A stretch of DNA of 64,000 bases, taken from assembly GCF_963924675.1 (NCBI RefSeq), contig NC_089234.1, positions 60,857,153 through 60,921,152 on the forward strand, given 5' to 3'. Position numbers and translations under genes: made by a program. Positions 24,241 through 37,205 of this stretch are shown here, piece by piece. A model generated the notes under the pieces. It did no database searches and was not told the origin of the DNA. It saw nothing but the letters and a program-made list of their open reading frames with translations. The first letter of the stretch is position 1. Every line of letters begins with the position of its first letter. The stretch is from Phocoena phocoena (Eukaryota; Chordata; Mammalia; Artiodactyla; Phocoenidae).

Positions 24241-24431
24241 GAGGGACTTCCCTGGTGGTCCAGTGGTTAAGACTTTGCCTTCCAGTGCAGGGGTTGCAGG
24301 TTCAATCTCTGGTCGGGGAGCTAAGATCCCACATGCCTCGGGGCCAAAGAACCAAAACAAACAGCAGAAGCAATTTTGTAACAAATCCAATAAAGACTTT
24401 AAAAATGGTCCATATAAAAAAAACCTTAAAA
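24241..24431 (+). mobile_element. Older CHR-2-like SINE in L1 ORF1 remnant
   Basis: Begins gggacttccctggtggtcca and ends with caataaagactttaaaaatggtc and an A-rich tail. This is the ggtccag head class, related to but distinct from the ggcgcag class. It interrupts L1 ORF1 sequence: agattagatggggag before and agatttgatggat after look like the duplicated target. Confidence 0.85.
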
Positions 24432-24485
24432 AGAAATAGATTTGATGGATAAATCAAAATCTTTACAGATAAGTAAAAACTAAAA

Positions 24486-24677
24486 GGGCTTCCCTGGTGG
24501 CGCAGTGGTTGAGAGTCCGCCTGCCGATGCAGGGGACACGGGTTCGTGCCCCGGTCCGGGAAGATCCCACGTGCCGTGGAGCGGCTGGGCCCGTGAGCCA
24601 TGGCCGCTGAGCCTGCGCACCACAACGGGAGAGGCCACAACAGTGAGAGGCCCGCGTACCGCAAAAAAAAAAAAAAA
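24486..24677 (+). mobile_element. CHR-type SINE, internally deleted
   Basis: Starts gggcttccctggtggcgcag and ends in a poly-A at about 24663-24678. Compared with other copies it lacks about 20 bp of the segment around cgtccggagcctgtgctccg. It is inserted in L1 ORF1 sequence only 55 bp downstream of the SINE at 24241. The duplicated target is about aaactaaaag/aaactaagag. Confidence 0.9.
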
Positions 24678-24991
24678 ACTAAGAGAATTCAGCACCACCA
24701 GACCAGGTTTACAACAAATACTAGAGGAACTTCTTTAGGCAGAAAAGAAAAGGCCACAACTAGAAACAAGAAAATTATGAATGTGAAAGCTCACCGGTAA
24801 AGGCAAACATACAGTAAAGGTAAGAAATCATCCACACACAAATATGTATCAAAACCAGCATTTGTGAGAAGAGGAGACTACAGATGCAGGATGCTGGAAA
24901 TGCATTTGAAATTAAGAGACCAGCAACTCGTTTATATATAGACTGCTATATCAAAACTTCATGGGAATTGCAAACCAAAAGTCTACAATAG

Positions 24992-25012
24992 ATACACACA
25001 CACACACACACA
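24992..25012. repeat. (CA)n in L1
   Basis: About ten CA units in the ORF1-ORF2 spacer of the L1 at 22481. The same place in the L1 at 35095 (37472-37480) has fewer units. Confidence 0.9.
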
Positions 25013-25123
25013 AAAGAAAGCAATCCAAACATGAAGCTAAAGATAACCATCAAATCACAAGAGAACAAATGAGGAAAGGAACAAAAAGAAATCCACAGAA
25101 ACAAATCCAAAAGAGTTAACAAA

Positions 25124-28100
25124 ATGGCAATAAGAATATACTTATTGATAATTACCTTAAATGTAAATAGATTAAATGCTCCAACCAAAAGACACAGACT
25201 GGCTGAATGGATACAAAAACAAGACCCAGATATGTGCTGTGTATAAGAGATCCACTTCAGATCTAGGGACACATACAGACTGACAGTGAGGGGATGGTAA
25301 AAGGTATTCCATGCAAATAGAAATGAAAAGAAAGCTGGAGTAGCAATATTCACATCAGACAAAATAGACTTTAAAATAAAGACTTAAAAGAGACAAAAAA
25401 GGACACTACATAATGATCAAGTGATAAGACTGAGAAGAAGATATAACAATTGTAAATATATATGCACCCGACATAGGAGGACCTTAATATATAAGACAAA
25501 TGCTAACAGCCACAAGTGGAGAAAGTGACAGTAGGGGACTTTAACACCCCACTTTCATCAATGGACAGATAATGCAGACAGAAAATCAATAAGGAAACAT
25601 AGGCCTTAAATGACACATTAGACCAGATAGACTTATTTGACATTTATAGAACATTCCATCCAAAAGCAGTAGAATGAATACACAGTCTTCTCAAGTGCAC
25701 ATGGAACATTCTCAGGATACGTCACATGCTGGTCCATGAAACAAGGCTTGGTAAATTTAAGGAAATTGAAATCATATAAAGCCTCTTTTCAGACCACAAT
25801 GTTATGACATTAGAAATCAATTACAAGAAAAAAAACTGTAAAAAACATAAACACGTGGAGGCTAAACAATATATTACCAAACAACCAATGGATCACTGAA
25901 GAAATCGAAGAGGAAATAAAGAAATACCTACAGACAAATGACAACAAGAACACAATGATCCAAAACCTATGGGACACAGCAAAAGCAGTTCTAAGTGGGA
26001 AGTTTGTAGCAATAAAATCTTACCTCAGGAAACAAGAAAAATCTCAAATAAACAACCTAACCCTACAGCTAAAGCAACTAGAGAAAGAAGAACAAATAAA
26101 ACCCAAAGTTAGTAGAAGAAAAGAAATCATAAAGATGAGAGCAGAAATAAGTGAAATAGAGACAAAGAAAACAATAGAAAAGATCAATGAAACTAAAAGC
26201 TGGTTCTTTGAAAAGATAAACAAAATTGATAAACCTTTAGCCAGACTCGTCAAGATAAAAAGGGAGAGGCTCAAATCAATAAAATTAGTAATAAAAAGGA
26301 AGTTACAACAGACTTCAGAAATACAAAGGATAATAAGAGACTACTATAAGCAACTACATGTCAATAAAATGGACAACCTAGAAGAAGTGGACAAATGCTT
26401 AGAAAGGTACAATCTCCCAAGACTGAACCAGGAAGAAATAGAAAATATGAACAGACCAGTCACAAGTACTGAAATTGAACCTGTGATTTAAAAACTTCTA
26501 ACAAACAAAAGTCCAGGGCTACATGGCTTCACAGGCAAATTCTATCAAACATTTAGAGAAGAGCTAACACCTATCCTTCTCAAACTCTCCCAAAATATAG
26601 CAGAGGGAGGAACATTCCCAAACTCTTTCTACAAGGCCACCATCACCCTGATCCCAAGACCAGACAAAGATACCACAAAAAAAAAAAAAAGAAAGAAAAT
26701 TACAGGTCAATATCACCAATGAACATAAACGCAAAAATTCTCAGCAAAATACTAGCAAAACAAATCTGATAATACATTAAAAGGATCATTCACCATAATC
26801 AAGTGGGATTTATCTCATGGATGAAAGGATTTTTCAATAACTGCAAATCATTCAGTGTGATACACCACATCAACAAACTGAAGACTAAAAACCTTATGAT
26901 CATCTCAATAGATGCAGAAAAAGCTTTTGACCAAATTCAATACCAGTTTATTATAGAAACTCTCCAGATAGTGGGAATAGAGGGAACATAATAAAGGCCA
27001 TATATGACAGTTAACATCATTCTCAACGGTGAAAAGCTGAAAGCATTTCCTCTAAGATCAGGAACAAGACAAGATGTCCACTCTCACCAGTTTTATTCAA
27101 CATAGTTTTGGAACTCCTGGCCACAGCAGAGAACAAAAAGAAATAAAGGAATCCAAATTGGGAAAGAAGAAGTAAAACCATCACTGTTTGAAGATGACAT
27201 TATACATAGAAAATCCTAAAAATGTTACCAGAAAACTACTAGAGCTCATCAATGAATTTGGTAAAGTTGCAGGATACAAAATTAATACACAGAAATCTCT
27301 TACATTCCTATACACTAACAATGAAAGATCAGAAGAGAAATTAAACAAACAATCCCATTTACCATCACATCAAAATGAATAAAATACTTAGGAATAAACC
27401 CACCTAAGGAAGCAAAGACCTGTACTCTGAAAACTATAAGACACTGATGAAAGAAATCAAAGATGACACAAACAGATGGAAAGGTATACCATATTCTTGG
27501 TTTGGAAGAATCAATATTTTCAAAATGACTATAATATCCAAGGCAATCTATAGATTCAGTGCAATCCCTATCAAATTACCAATGGCATTTTTTCACAGGT
27601 CTAGAACAAAAAAATTTTTAATTTGCATGGAAACACAAAAGACCCTTAATAGCCAAAACAATGCTGAGAAAGAAAAATGGAGCTGGAAGAATCAGGCTCC
27701 CTGACTTTGGACTATACTACAAAGCTGAAGTCATGTAAACAGTATGCTACTGGCACAAAAACAGAAATATAGATCAATGAAACAAGATATAAAGCCCAGA
27801 AATAAACCCACACACCTAAGGTCAATTAATCTCTGACAAAGGACGCAAGAATATACAATGGAGAAAAGACAGCCTCTTCAACAAATGGTGCTGGGAAAAC
27901 TGGACAACTATATGCAAAAGAATGAAATTAAAACATCCTTTAACACCATACACAAAAATAAACTCAAAATGGATTAAAGACCCAAGTGTAAGGACAGATA
28001 CTATAAAACTCTTAGAAGAAAACACAGGCAGAACACTCTTTGACAAAAATCGCAGCAATTTCTTTTTCAATCCATCTCCTAGAGTAATGGAAATAAAAAC

Positions 28101-28968
28101 AAAAATAAACAAATGTGACATAATTAAACTCAAAACTTTGGCATAGCAAAAGAAACCATAAACAAAATGAAAAGACAACCCACTGAATGGGAGAAAATAT
28201 TTGCAAATGATGCAACTGACAAGGGATTAATAACCAAAATCTACAAACAGCTCATGCAGCTCAATATCCAAAAACAAACAAGCAAACAACCAGACAACTC
28301 AATCAAAAAATGAGCAGATTAAACAGACATTTCTCCAAAGAAGACATACAGATGGCCAAAATGCACATTAAAGATGCTCAACACTGCTAATTATTAGAGA
28401 AATGGAAATCAAAACTACAATGAGGTAAAACCTCACCCCCATCAGAATGGCCATCATCAAAAAGTCTAAAAACAATAAATGCTGGAGAGGGCATGGAGAA
28501 AAGGGAATGCTCCTACACTGCTGGTGGGAATGTAAATTTGTACAACCACTATGGAGAACTACATGGAGGTTCTTTGAAAAAATAAAAATAGAGCTACCAT
28601 ATGATCCAGCAATCCTACTCCTGGGTATATGTGTGGAGAAACCCATAATTCGAAAAGATACATGCACCCCAATGTTCACTGCAGCACTATTTATGATAGC
28701 CAAGAAAGGGAAGAAACCTAAATGTACTCTGACAGCTGAATGGGTAAAGAAGATGTGGTACATATATACAGTGGAATATTACTCAGCCATAAGAAAGAAC
28801 GAAATTATGCCATTTGCAGCAACGTGAATGGACCTAGAGATTATCATCCTAAATGCAGTAAGTCAAACAGAGGAAGACAGATGCCATATGATATCACTTA
28901 TATGCAGAATCTAAAAAAGAATGACACAAATGAACTCATTTCCAAAACAGAAAGAGGCTCAGAGACAT
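25124..28968 (+). pseudogene. L1 ORF2 remnant, heavily mutated
   Basis: ATG at 25124 is followed by MAIRIY and the endonuclease start, but an in-frame stop occurs where sister copies read the catalytic QETHF segment (tgctgtgtataagagatcc). Open pieces include 25955-26491 (178 codons, EN-RT linker) and 28447-28827 (C-terminal [12 protein letters not shown] region). The RT active-site Asp pair region is frameshifted. Confidence 0.88.
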
Positions 28969-29997
28969 AGAAAACAACTTTCCCCTTTCCCCTGTTCCAA
29001 AGGGGAAAGGCTGTGGGAGAGGAGGGATAATTTGGGAGTGTGGGACTGACATATACACACTACTACATATAAAATAGATAATCAACAAGGACCTACTCTA
29101 TAGCACAGGGAACTCTACTAAATATTCTGTAATAACCTATATGGGAAAGGAATCTGACAAAGAATGGATATATGTATTTGTATAACTAAATCACTGTGCT
29201 GTACACCTGAAACTAATAGAACATTGTAAGTCAACTACACTCCAGTATAAAATAAAAATTAAACTAAAAAAAGAAAAAAAACACCAAAAGAATTAAACTG
29301 GGCCACTATTTTATATCATATACAAAAATCAATTGCAAATGGATTAAAAACTTTAATGTAAGACCTGAAACCACAAAACTAGAAGGAGAGCTAGGCAGTA
29401 ATCTTCTTGCCATCACTCTTAATGATGACTTCTTGGACTTGACACCAAAAGCAAAGGCAACAAAATAAAAAACAAAGAAGTGGGACTACATTAAACTAAA
29501 AAGCTTGTGAACAGCAAAGGAAGCCATCAACAAAATCAAAAGACAGCCTACGGAATAGGAGAATATTTTTGCAAATCATGTATCAGAGAAGGGGTTCATA
29601 TCCATAATATGCATGTAAAGATCTCATATAACTCAATAGCCAAAAAAAAAAGAAACAAAAAAACCCAAAAAACAAAGACAAAATAAAACAAAAAATAATT
29701 TTAAAAATGGGCAGAGACTCTGAATAGTCATTTTTCTAAAGGGGACATACAAATGGCCAACAGGCATACAAAAAGATGCTCAACATCACTAATCACCAGG
29801 GAATTGCAAATCAAAACCACAGTGAGATATCACCTCACACCTGTCAGAATGGTTATCATCAAAAACCAAGAAGTAACAAGTGTTGGCAAGAATGTGAAAA
29901 AAGGAAATGCTTGTGCACTGTTGGTGGGAATGTATCAATAAATTGGAGCAGCCACTGTGGTAAAGAGTATGGAGGTTCCTCAAAAAACTAAAAATAG

Positions 29998-30305
29998 GGG
30001 CTTCCCTGGTGGCGCAGTGGTTGAGAGTCTGCCTGCCAATGCAGGGGACACGGGTTCAAGCCCTGGTCTGGGAAGATCCCACGTGCCACGGAGCAGCTGG
30101 GCCCGTGAGCTACAAATACTGAGCTCTGCGCGTCTGGAGCCTGTGCTCCGCAGCAAGAGAGGCCGCGACAGTGAGAGGCCTGCGCACCGCGATGAAGAGT
30201 GGCCCCCACTTGCCACAACTAGAGAAAGCCCTCGCACAGAAACGAAGACCCAACACAGCCAAAAATAAATAAATGAATAAATAAATTTAAAAAAAAAAAA
30301 AAAAA
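29998..30305 (+). mobile_element. CHR-type SINE, long form, with TSD
   Basis: Long form carrying the extra 3' module (gatgaagagtggcccccact to acgaagacccaacacagcc) and a taaa-rich tail. Flanked by aaaaaactaaaaatag at about 29982-29997 and 30306-30321. The target is ORF2 of the old split L1. Confidence 0.94.
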
Positions 30306-30784
30306 AAAAAACTAAAAATAGAGTTACCATATCATCCAGCAACTCCACCTCTGGGCATTTATCTGAAGAAAACAAGAACACTAACTTGAAAAGGTATCTG
30401 TACCCCCATGTTCGCTGCAGCATTATATATAATAGTCAAGGTGTGGAAACAATGTAAATGTCCATCAAAGAATGAATGGATAAAGAAAATGTGGGGTGTG
30501 TGTGTACACATCACACACACACAATGGAATATTATTCAGCCATAAAAAGAAGGAAATCCTGCCATTTGTGACAATATGAATGGATCTCCTGAGGGCATTA
30601 TGCTAAGTGAAATAAATCAGACAGAGAAAGAAAAATACAATCTGATCTTACTTATATGTGAATCTAAAACAAACAAACAAACAAAAACAGAGTTCATAAA
30701 TACAGAGAACATTGGTGGTTGCTAGAGGCAGGGTATGGAAGGTGGATGGGAAATATGGGTGAAAGGGGTCAAAAAGGACAAACT

Positions 30785-33243
30785 CTACAAGCAACTATAT
30801 GCCGATAAAATGGACAACCTGGAAGAAATGGACAATTTCTTAGAAAAGCACAACCTTCTGAGACTGAAATATGAAGAAATAGAACATATAACCAGACCAA
30901 TCACAAGAACTGAAATTGAAACTGTGATTAAAAATCTTCCCACAAACAAAAGCCCAGGACCGGATAGCTTCACAGGCGAATTCTATCAAACATTTAGAGA
31001 AGAGCTGACACCTATCCTTCTCAAACTCTTCCAAAATATAACACTGGGAGGAACACTCCCAAACTCATTCTATGAGGCCACCATCACCCTGATATCAAAA
31101 CCAGACAAAGATGTCACAAAGAAAGAATACCATAGGCCAATATCACCGATGAACATAGATGCAAAAACCCTCAACAAAATACTATCAAACAGAATTCAAC
31201 AACACATTAAAAGGATCATACACCATGGTCAAGTGGGGTTTATCCCAGGAATGCAAGGATTCTTCAATATACACAAATCAATCAATGTGATACACCATAT
31301 TAACAAACTGAAGAAGAAAAACCATATGATCATCTCTATAGATGCAGAGAAAGCTTTTGACAAAATTCAACACCCATTTATGATAAAAACCCTCCAGAAA
31401 GTAGGCATAGAGAGAACTTACCTCAACATAATAAAGGCCATATATGACAAACTCACAGCCAACATTGTTCTCAATGGTGAAAAACTGAAATCATTTCCAC
31501 TAAGATCAGGAATAAGACAAGGTTGCCCACTCTCACCACTATTATTCAACATAGTTTTGGAAGTTTTAGCCACAACAATCAGAGAAGAAAAAGAAATAAA
31601 AGGAATCCAAATCAGAAAAGAAGAAGTAAAACTGTCATTATTCACAGATGACATGATACTATACATAGAGAATCCTAAAGATGCTACCAGAAAACTACTA
31701 GAACTAATCAAGGAATTTGATAAAGTAGCAGGATAGAAAATTAATGCACAGAAATCTCTTTCATTCCTATACACTAACGATGCAAAATCTGAAAGAGAAA
31801 TTAAGGAAACACTCCCATATACCATTGCAACAAAAAGAATAAAATACCTAGGAATAAACCTACCTAAGGAGACAAAAGACTTGTATGCAGAAAACTATGA
31901 GACACTGATGAAAGAAATTAATGATGATACAAACAGAGGAGAGATAGATCATGTTCTTGGGTTGGAAGAATCAACACTGTGAAAATGACTATACTACCCA
32001 AAGCAATCTACAGATTCAATGCAATCGCTATCAAACTACCAATGGCATTTTTCACAGAACTAGAACTAAAAATTTCACAATTTGTATGGAAACACAAAAG
32101 ACCCCGAATAGCCAAAGCAATCTTGAGAAAGGAAAACGGAGCTGGAGGAATCAGGCTCCCAGACTTCAGACTATACTACAAAGCTACAGTAATCAAGACA
32201 GTATGGTACTGGCACAAAAACAGAAATACAGATCAATGGAACAGGATAGAAAGCCCAGAGATAAACCCACGCACATATGGTCACCTTATTTTTGATAAAG
32301 GAGGCAAGAATATACAACGGAAAAAAGACAGCCTCTTCAAAAAGTGGTGCTGGGAAAACTGGACAGCTACATGTCAAAGATTGAAATTACAACACTCTCT
32401 AACACCATACACAAAAATAAACTCAAAATGGATTAAAGACCTTAATGTAAGGCCAGACACTATAAAACTCTTAGAGGAAAACATAGGCAGAACACTCTAT
32501 GACATAAATCACAGCAAGATCCTTTTTGACACACCTCCTAGAGAAATGGAAATAAAAACAAAAATAAACAAATGGGACCTAATGAAACTTAAAAGCTTTT
32601 GCACAGTAAAGGAAACCATAAACAAGATGAAAAGACAACCCTCAGAATGGGAGAAAATATTTGCCAATGAAGCAACTGACAAAAGATTAATCTCCAAAAT
32701 TTACAAGCAGCTCATGCAGCTATCAAAAAAACAACCCAATCCAAAAATGGGCAGAAGACCTAAATAGACATTTCTCCAAAGAAGATATACAGATTGCCAA
32801 CAAACACATGAAATGATGCTCAACATCACTAATCATTAGAGAAATGCAAATCAAAACTACAATGGGGTATCACCTCACACCAGTCAGAATGGCCATCAAC
32901 AAAAAATCTACAAACAATAAATGCTGGAGAGGGTGTGGAGAAAAGGGAACCCTCTTGCACTGTTGGTGGGAACGTAAAGTTATACAGCCACTATGGAGAA
33001 CAGTATGGAGGTTCCCTAAAAAACTAAAAATAGAATTACCATATGACCCAGCAATCCCACTACTGGGCATATACCCTGAGAAAACCATAATTCAAAAAGA
33101 GTCATGTACCACAATGTTCATTGCAGTTCTATTTACAATAGACAGGACATGGAAGCAACCTAAGTGTCCATTGACAGATGAATGGATAAAGAAGATATGG
33201 CACATATACAATGGAATATTACTCAGCCATAAAATGAAATGAA
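30785..33243 (+). pseudogene. L1 ORF2 3' half (reverse transcriptase and C-terminus), nearly intact
   Basis: A long frame runs from the 5' flank to 31736 and includes [27 protein letters not shown], the [14 protein letters not shown] segment and FTDD (FADD in sister copies). It ends at a TAG (31734-31736) where sisters read TAC. A frameshift near 31935 precedes a second open stretch, 31979-32767, that ends PKMGRRPK. The Cys-rich tail then continues in a third frame (32844-33242). Confidence 0.92.
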
Positions 33244-33623
33244 ATTGAGTTATTTGTAGTGAGGTGGATGGACCTAGAGACTGTCATACAGAGTGAAGTA
33301 AGTCAGAAAGAGAAAAATAAATACTATATGCTAACACACATATATGGAATCTAAAAAAAAAAAAAGGTTCTGAAGAACCTAGGGGCAGGACAGGAATAAA
33401 GACACAGATATAGAGAATGGACTTGAGGACATGGGGAGGGGGAAGAGTAAGCTGGGACGAAGTGAGAAAGTGACGTGGACTTATATATACTACCAAATGT
33501 AAAATAGATAGCTAGTGGGAAGCAGCCGCATATCACAGGGATATCAGCTTGGTGCTTTGTGGTCACCTAGAGGGGTGGGATAGGGAGGGTGGGAGGGATA
33601 TGCAAGAGGGAGGAGATATGGGG

Positions 33624-33649
33624 ATATATATATATATATATATATATAT
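33624..33649. repeat. (TA)n microsatellite in L1 3'UTR
   Basis: Thirteen consecutive AT units. The sister L1 at 21010 has only a few at the same place, so the run expanded after insertion. Confidence 0.97.
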
Positions 33650-34864
33650 GTATAGCTATAGCTGATTCACTTTGTTATAAAGCATAAACATGCTACTGTA
33701 AAGAAATTATACTCCAATAAAGATGTTAAAAAAAAAGGACAAACTTACAGCTCTAAAATAAGTGTCATGAGGGTGTAATATACAGCATGGTGACTATCTT
33801 TAATAATACAGTACTGCATATTTGAAAGTTGCTAAAGGAGTAGATTTTAAAAGTTCTTATTCCAGGAAAAAAATTTTTGTAACTATGAATGGTGATGGAT
33901 GTTAACTAGACTTATTGTGGTGATTGTTTTGCCACATATAATGATACAAATATTGACTCACTATGTTGTACACCTGAAACTAATATAATGTTATATGTAA
34001 TTATATCTCAATAAAAAGTAAAGCGTATTGGGGCAATTTAAAAAAAAGAAATTCTTCCATCCAGATGGTTTTGCATCAAAAGATTTAAATGGGCAGCCAG
34101 CAAGGGGAGGGGTGACTCGTCCTTTCTTGGGAGCGTGTCTTCCATTCAAGGGGCTGAACCTTGAGTAAGAGGCTGGCAAATGTCTCTGGGGGAGGAGTAA
34201 GGTCCAGTGAGACCCTCCCTCCATGAACATCTTTCTTGGGAACCTCCTCTGAGCTGTCAGTTGACGTTTGTGTGCTCTGAGCTGTTCCACAGCTGCCAGC
34301 CACTGAGCCTGGAAGGTTCTGGCTCTGAGACCAGGAAAGTCCCCACCCCAGAAGATGGGAAGGGATGAGAAAAATCCAAGATGATCAGGACAAGGCCACA
34401 CGAACACGGGTGTCCCGAGGGACAGGGGTGTTCTGTGAATTGGTCCTGTTGTTGGTTCCTTCCTCCCAACTGGAGAGTGGCTGAGACTTGCTAGGTACAC
34501 CTAACAGTCTCTGTCTCTTCCTGGTCATTTACACAGATTTGGGACCGGTAATCCAAGCTGACAGACACCGTCTTACTCATCCTGTTGGGCTTCCAGATGC
34601 ATCAGACACTTTGTTTTCAGGAACAGACATGCCCTCTGAATTCAACCTGGCTTTGATCACGTTGAAAATGAGAGGGCTTCCATTTGGCTCAGTTTAACTG
34701 AAGACAAGGGAAAGAGATGGCCTAGAACCTTGGTGGGTGACATGGCAAAGCTGGCACAGGTCAGGCAGTGAGCACACCAACCCACCTAATGGCTATGGCA
34801 GGTTGAGAGCCCCTTCCTGCTGGAGGCTGTGTATCCAGGTGGTGAAGACCACATGCTGAGGCCT

Positions 34865-35055
34865 GGCCTTGGCGTTTACCAGTTGTGTGACTTTGGGCAA
34901 GTAACACAGTCTCTAAGTGGGGATGATAAGTGTACTTAGCACTGAGTTCTCCAGCATTTAGTTGTGAGGATTACATCAGATAACATGGGTAAAGCAGTTG
35001 ACAAAGAGCTTGATACAAAGTGAGGGCTTCATAAATACAGCCACTGCTGCTGCTG
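34865..35055 (+). repeat. MIR relic
   Basis: agttgtgtgactttgggcaa, gtggggatgataagtg and gttgtgaggattacatcaga. Confidence 0.75.
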
Positions 35056-36033
35056 CTGGTGTGCTGTCATTAGCGTTTCAAAGTTTCCTTATTCCTGAAA
35101 ATAGCAGAGTGGAAGGACTCAAGCTCACCCTGTCTTATGAAAGTACCAAACTGCTGAACAACCATCAACAAAAGACCCAAACCTACCAAAAAAGGCATTC
35201 TACATCCAAAGTAGAACTCACAACAAAATGGTAGGAGGGGTGCTTTCATGATATAATCAAATCCCATACCCGTCGGTGGGTGACCCACAAATGGGAAAAT
35301 AATTATATCACACAGATTCTCCCACAGGAGTGAGAGTTCTGAGCCCTGCTTTCAGGCTCCTCAGCCTGGAGGTCTGGCATCCAGAGGAGGAGCCCCCGGA
35401 GCATTTGGCTTTGAAGGCCAGTGGGGCTTGAGTGCAGGAGTTCCACAGGACTGGGGGAAACAGAGACTCCATTCTTGGAGGGCACACACAAGGTTTCACA
35501 TGTACTGGGAACCAGGGCAAAGCAGTGACTCCACAGGAGCCTGAGGCAGACATACTTGAGGGTCTTGTAGGGCCTCCTGGGGAGGTGGAGGTTGTCTGTG
35601 GCTCACTGTGTGGGAAAGGACACTGGGGGTAGAAACCTCAGTGAATATTCACTGGTGTGAGCTCTGCCGGAAGTCACCATTTTGGCATCAAGACCTGGGC
35701 CCACCGAACACCCTGTAGGCTCCAGTGCTGGGACATCTCAGGCCAAACAACCAACAGGGTGGGAACACAGCCACACCCATCAGCAGACAGGCTGCCTAAA
35801 GTCATCCTGATCCTACAGCTGCCTGCTAAACACACCCCTTGACATGGCCCGCCCACCAGAGGGACAAGATCCAGCTCCACCAGCTAGTGGGCAGGCACCA
35901 GCCACTTCCACTAGGAAGCCTGCACAAGCCCCTGGACCAACCTTACCCATCAGGGGGCAGACACCAGTAGCTAGAGGAGCTATGATCTTACAACCTGAGG
36001 AATGGAGGCCACAAACACAGAAAGTTAAACAAA

Positions 36034-37205
36034 ATGAGATGGCAGAGGAACATATTCCAGATGGAGGAACAAGATAAAACGTTGGAAGACCAACTAAGTG
36101 AAGTGGAGATAGGCAATCTTCTTGAAAAAAAATTCAGAGTAATGATAGTAAAGATATCAAAGATCTCGGAAGAAGAATGGAGGCACAGACTCAGAAGATA
36201 CAAGAAAGATTTAATAAAGAGCTAGAACATTTAAAGAACAAGCAGAGGGCTTCCCTGGTGGCGCAGTGGTTGAGAATCTGCCTGCCAATGCAGGGGACAT
36301 GGGTTCGAGCCCTGGTCTGGGAAGATCCCACATGCTGCAGAGCAACTGGGCCCATGAGCCACAACTACTGAGCCTGTGCTCTGCAACAAGAGAGGCCACG
36401 ATAGTGAGAGGCCCGCACACCGCAATGAAGAGTGGCCCCCGCTTGCCACAACTAGAGAAAGCCCTCGCACAGAAACGAAGACCTAACACAGCTAAAAATA
36501 AATTTAAAAAAAAGAACAAGCAGATATGTACAATAGAGTAACTGAAATGAAAAATACAGTAGGAAGAATCAATAGCAGAACAAATGAGGCAGAAGAGCAA
36601 TAAATGAGCTGGAAGACAGAGTGGTGGAAATCACCACTATGCAACAGAATAAAAGAAAAAGAATGAAAAGAAATAAGCACAGTCTCAGAGACCCGTGGTA
36701 CAACATTAAATGCACCAACATTCACATTATAGGGATCCCAGAAGGAGATGAGAGAGAAAAGGGCCTGAGAAAATATTTGAAGAGATAATACCTGAAAACT
36801 TCCCTAACATGGGAAAGGAAATATTCACTCAAGTCCAGGATATGCACAGTCCCATACAGGATAAATCCAAGGAGGAACACACCAAGACACATAGTAATCA
36901 AACTGACAAAAATTAAAGACAAAGAAAATATATTAAAAGCAACAAGAGAAAAGCAACAAATAACATGCAAGGGAACTCCCATAAGGTTATCATGATTTTT
37001 CAGCATAAACTCTGCAGGCCAGAAGCGAGTGGCATGATATATTTAACGTGATGAAAGGGAAAAACTACAACCAAGAATACTCTACTCAGCAAGGTTCTCT
37101 TTCAGATTCAGTGGAGAGATCAAAACCTTTACAAACAAGCAAAAGCTAAGAGAATTCAGCATCACCAAACCAGCTTTACAAGAAATACTAAAGGAACTTC
37201 TCTAG
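36034..37205 (+). pseudogene. L1 ORF1 remnant interrupted by a SINE
   Basis: ATG at 36034 (MRWQRNIFQMEEQDKTLEDQ) opens a 63-codon frame. The SINE at 36247-36510 splits the coiled-coil region. The 3' part still encodes the RNA-binding core in broken frames and ends at ttctctagac (TAG 37203-37205). Confidence 0.88.
36247..36510 (+). mobile_element. CHR-type SINE, long form, in L1 ORF1
   Basis: Flanked by aaagaacaagcaga at 36233-36246 and 36511-36524, an exact 14-bp TSD. It disrupts the ORF1 remnant of the L1 at about 35095-43396. Confidence 0.95.

Larger units (their letters stand above)
23449..24738 (+). pseudogene. L1 ORF1 remnant interrupted by two SINEs
   Basis: The position of the start codon reads ATA instead of ATG (acaaaataagacagcagagg). 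The frame is broken repeatedly and two SINEs (24241 and 24486) lie in the 3' part, which otherwise encodes the conserved LQ-ARKEWHD and LREFSTTRPGLQQILEELL-type end. Confidence 0.85.
22481..29281 (+). mobile_element. Full-length but degraded L1 (type II 5'UTR) inside the old L1
   Basis: Starts near acaagatggcagagtagaagg and ends with attaaactaaaaaaag and an A-rich tail. It has a type II 5'UTR, an ORF1 remnant (about 23449-24738, with two SINEs) and an ORF2 remnant (from 25124). No clear TSD is visible. Many stops indicate that it is older than the L1s at 13960 and 30785. Confidence 0.88.
30785..33731 (+). mobile_element. 5'-truncated young L1 (2947 bp) with 14-bp TSD
   Basis: Flanked by aaaaaggacaaact at 30771-30784 and 33732-33745, in the 3'UTR of the old L1. 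It begins within ORF2 just before the reverse transcriptase domain and ends in poly-A. It is very similar to the corresponding part of the L1 at 13960-21104. Confidence 0.95.
13541..34020 (+). mobile_element. Old L1 (L1MA-like) split into pieces by younger insertions
   Basis: Pieces at about 13541-13959, 21105-22390, 29282-30784 and 33732-34020 read in order through ORF2 and the 3'UTR. The junctions are shared TSDs with the inserted elements. The last piece has the older-style L1 3'UTR (tgttgtacacctgaaactaa, then aataaaaag). Part of ORF2 is missing between 22390 and 29282, so that insertion was accompanied by a deletion or later loss. All pieces carry many stops and indels. Confidence 0.88.

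Noticed and set aside
24236..24452. Small open frames inside SINEs (also at 881, 13493, 40510, 58406, 62905)
   Set aside because: The same peptides recur at each SINE copy because the SINE body is open by chance. They are not genes.
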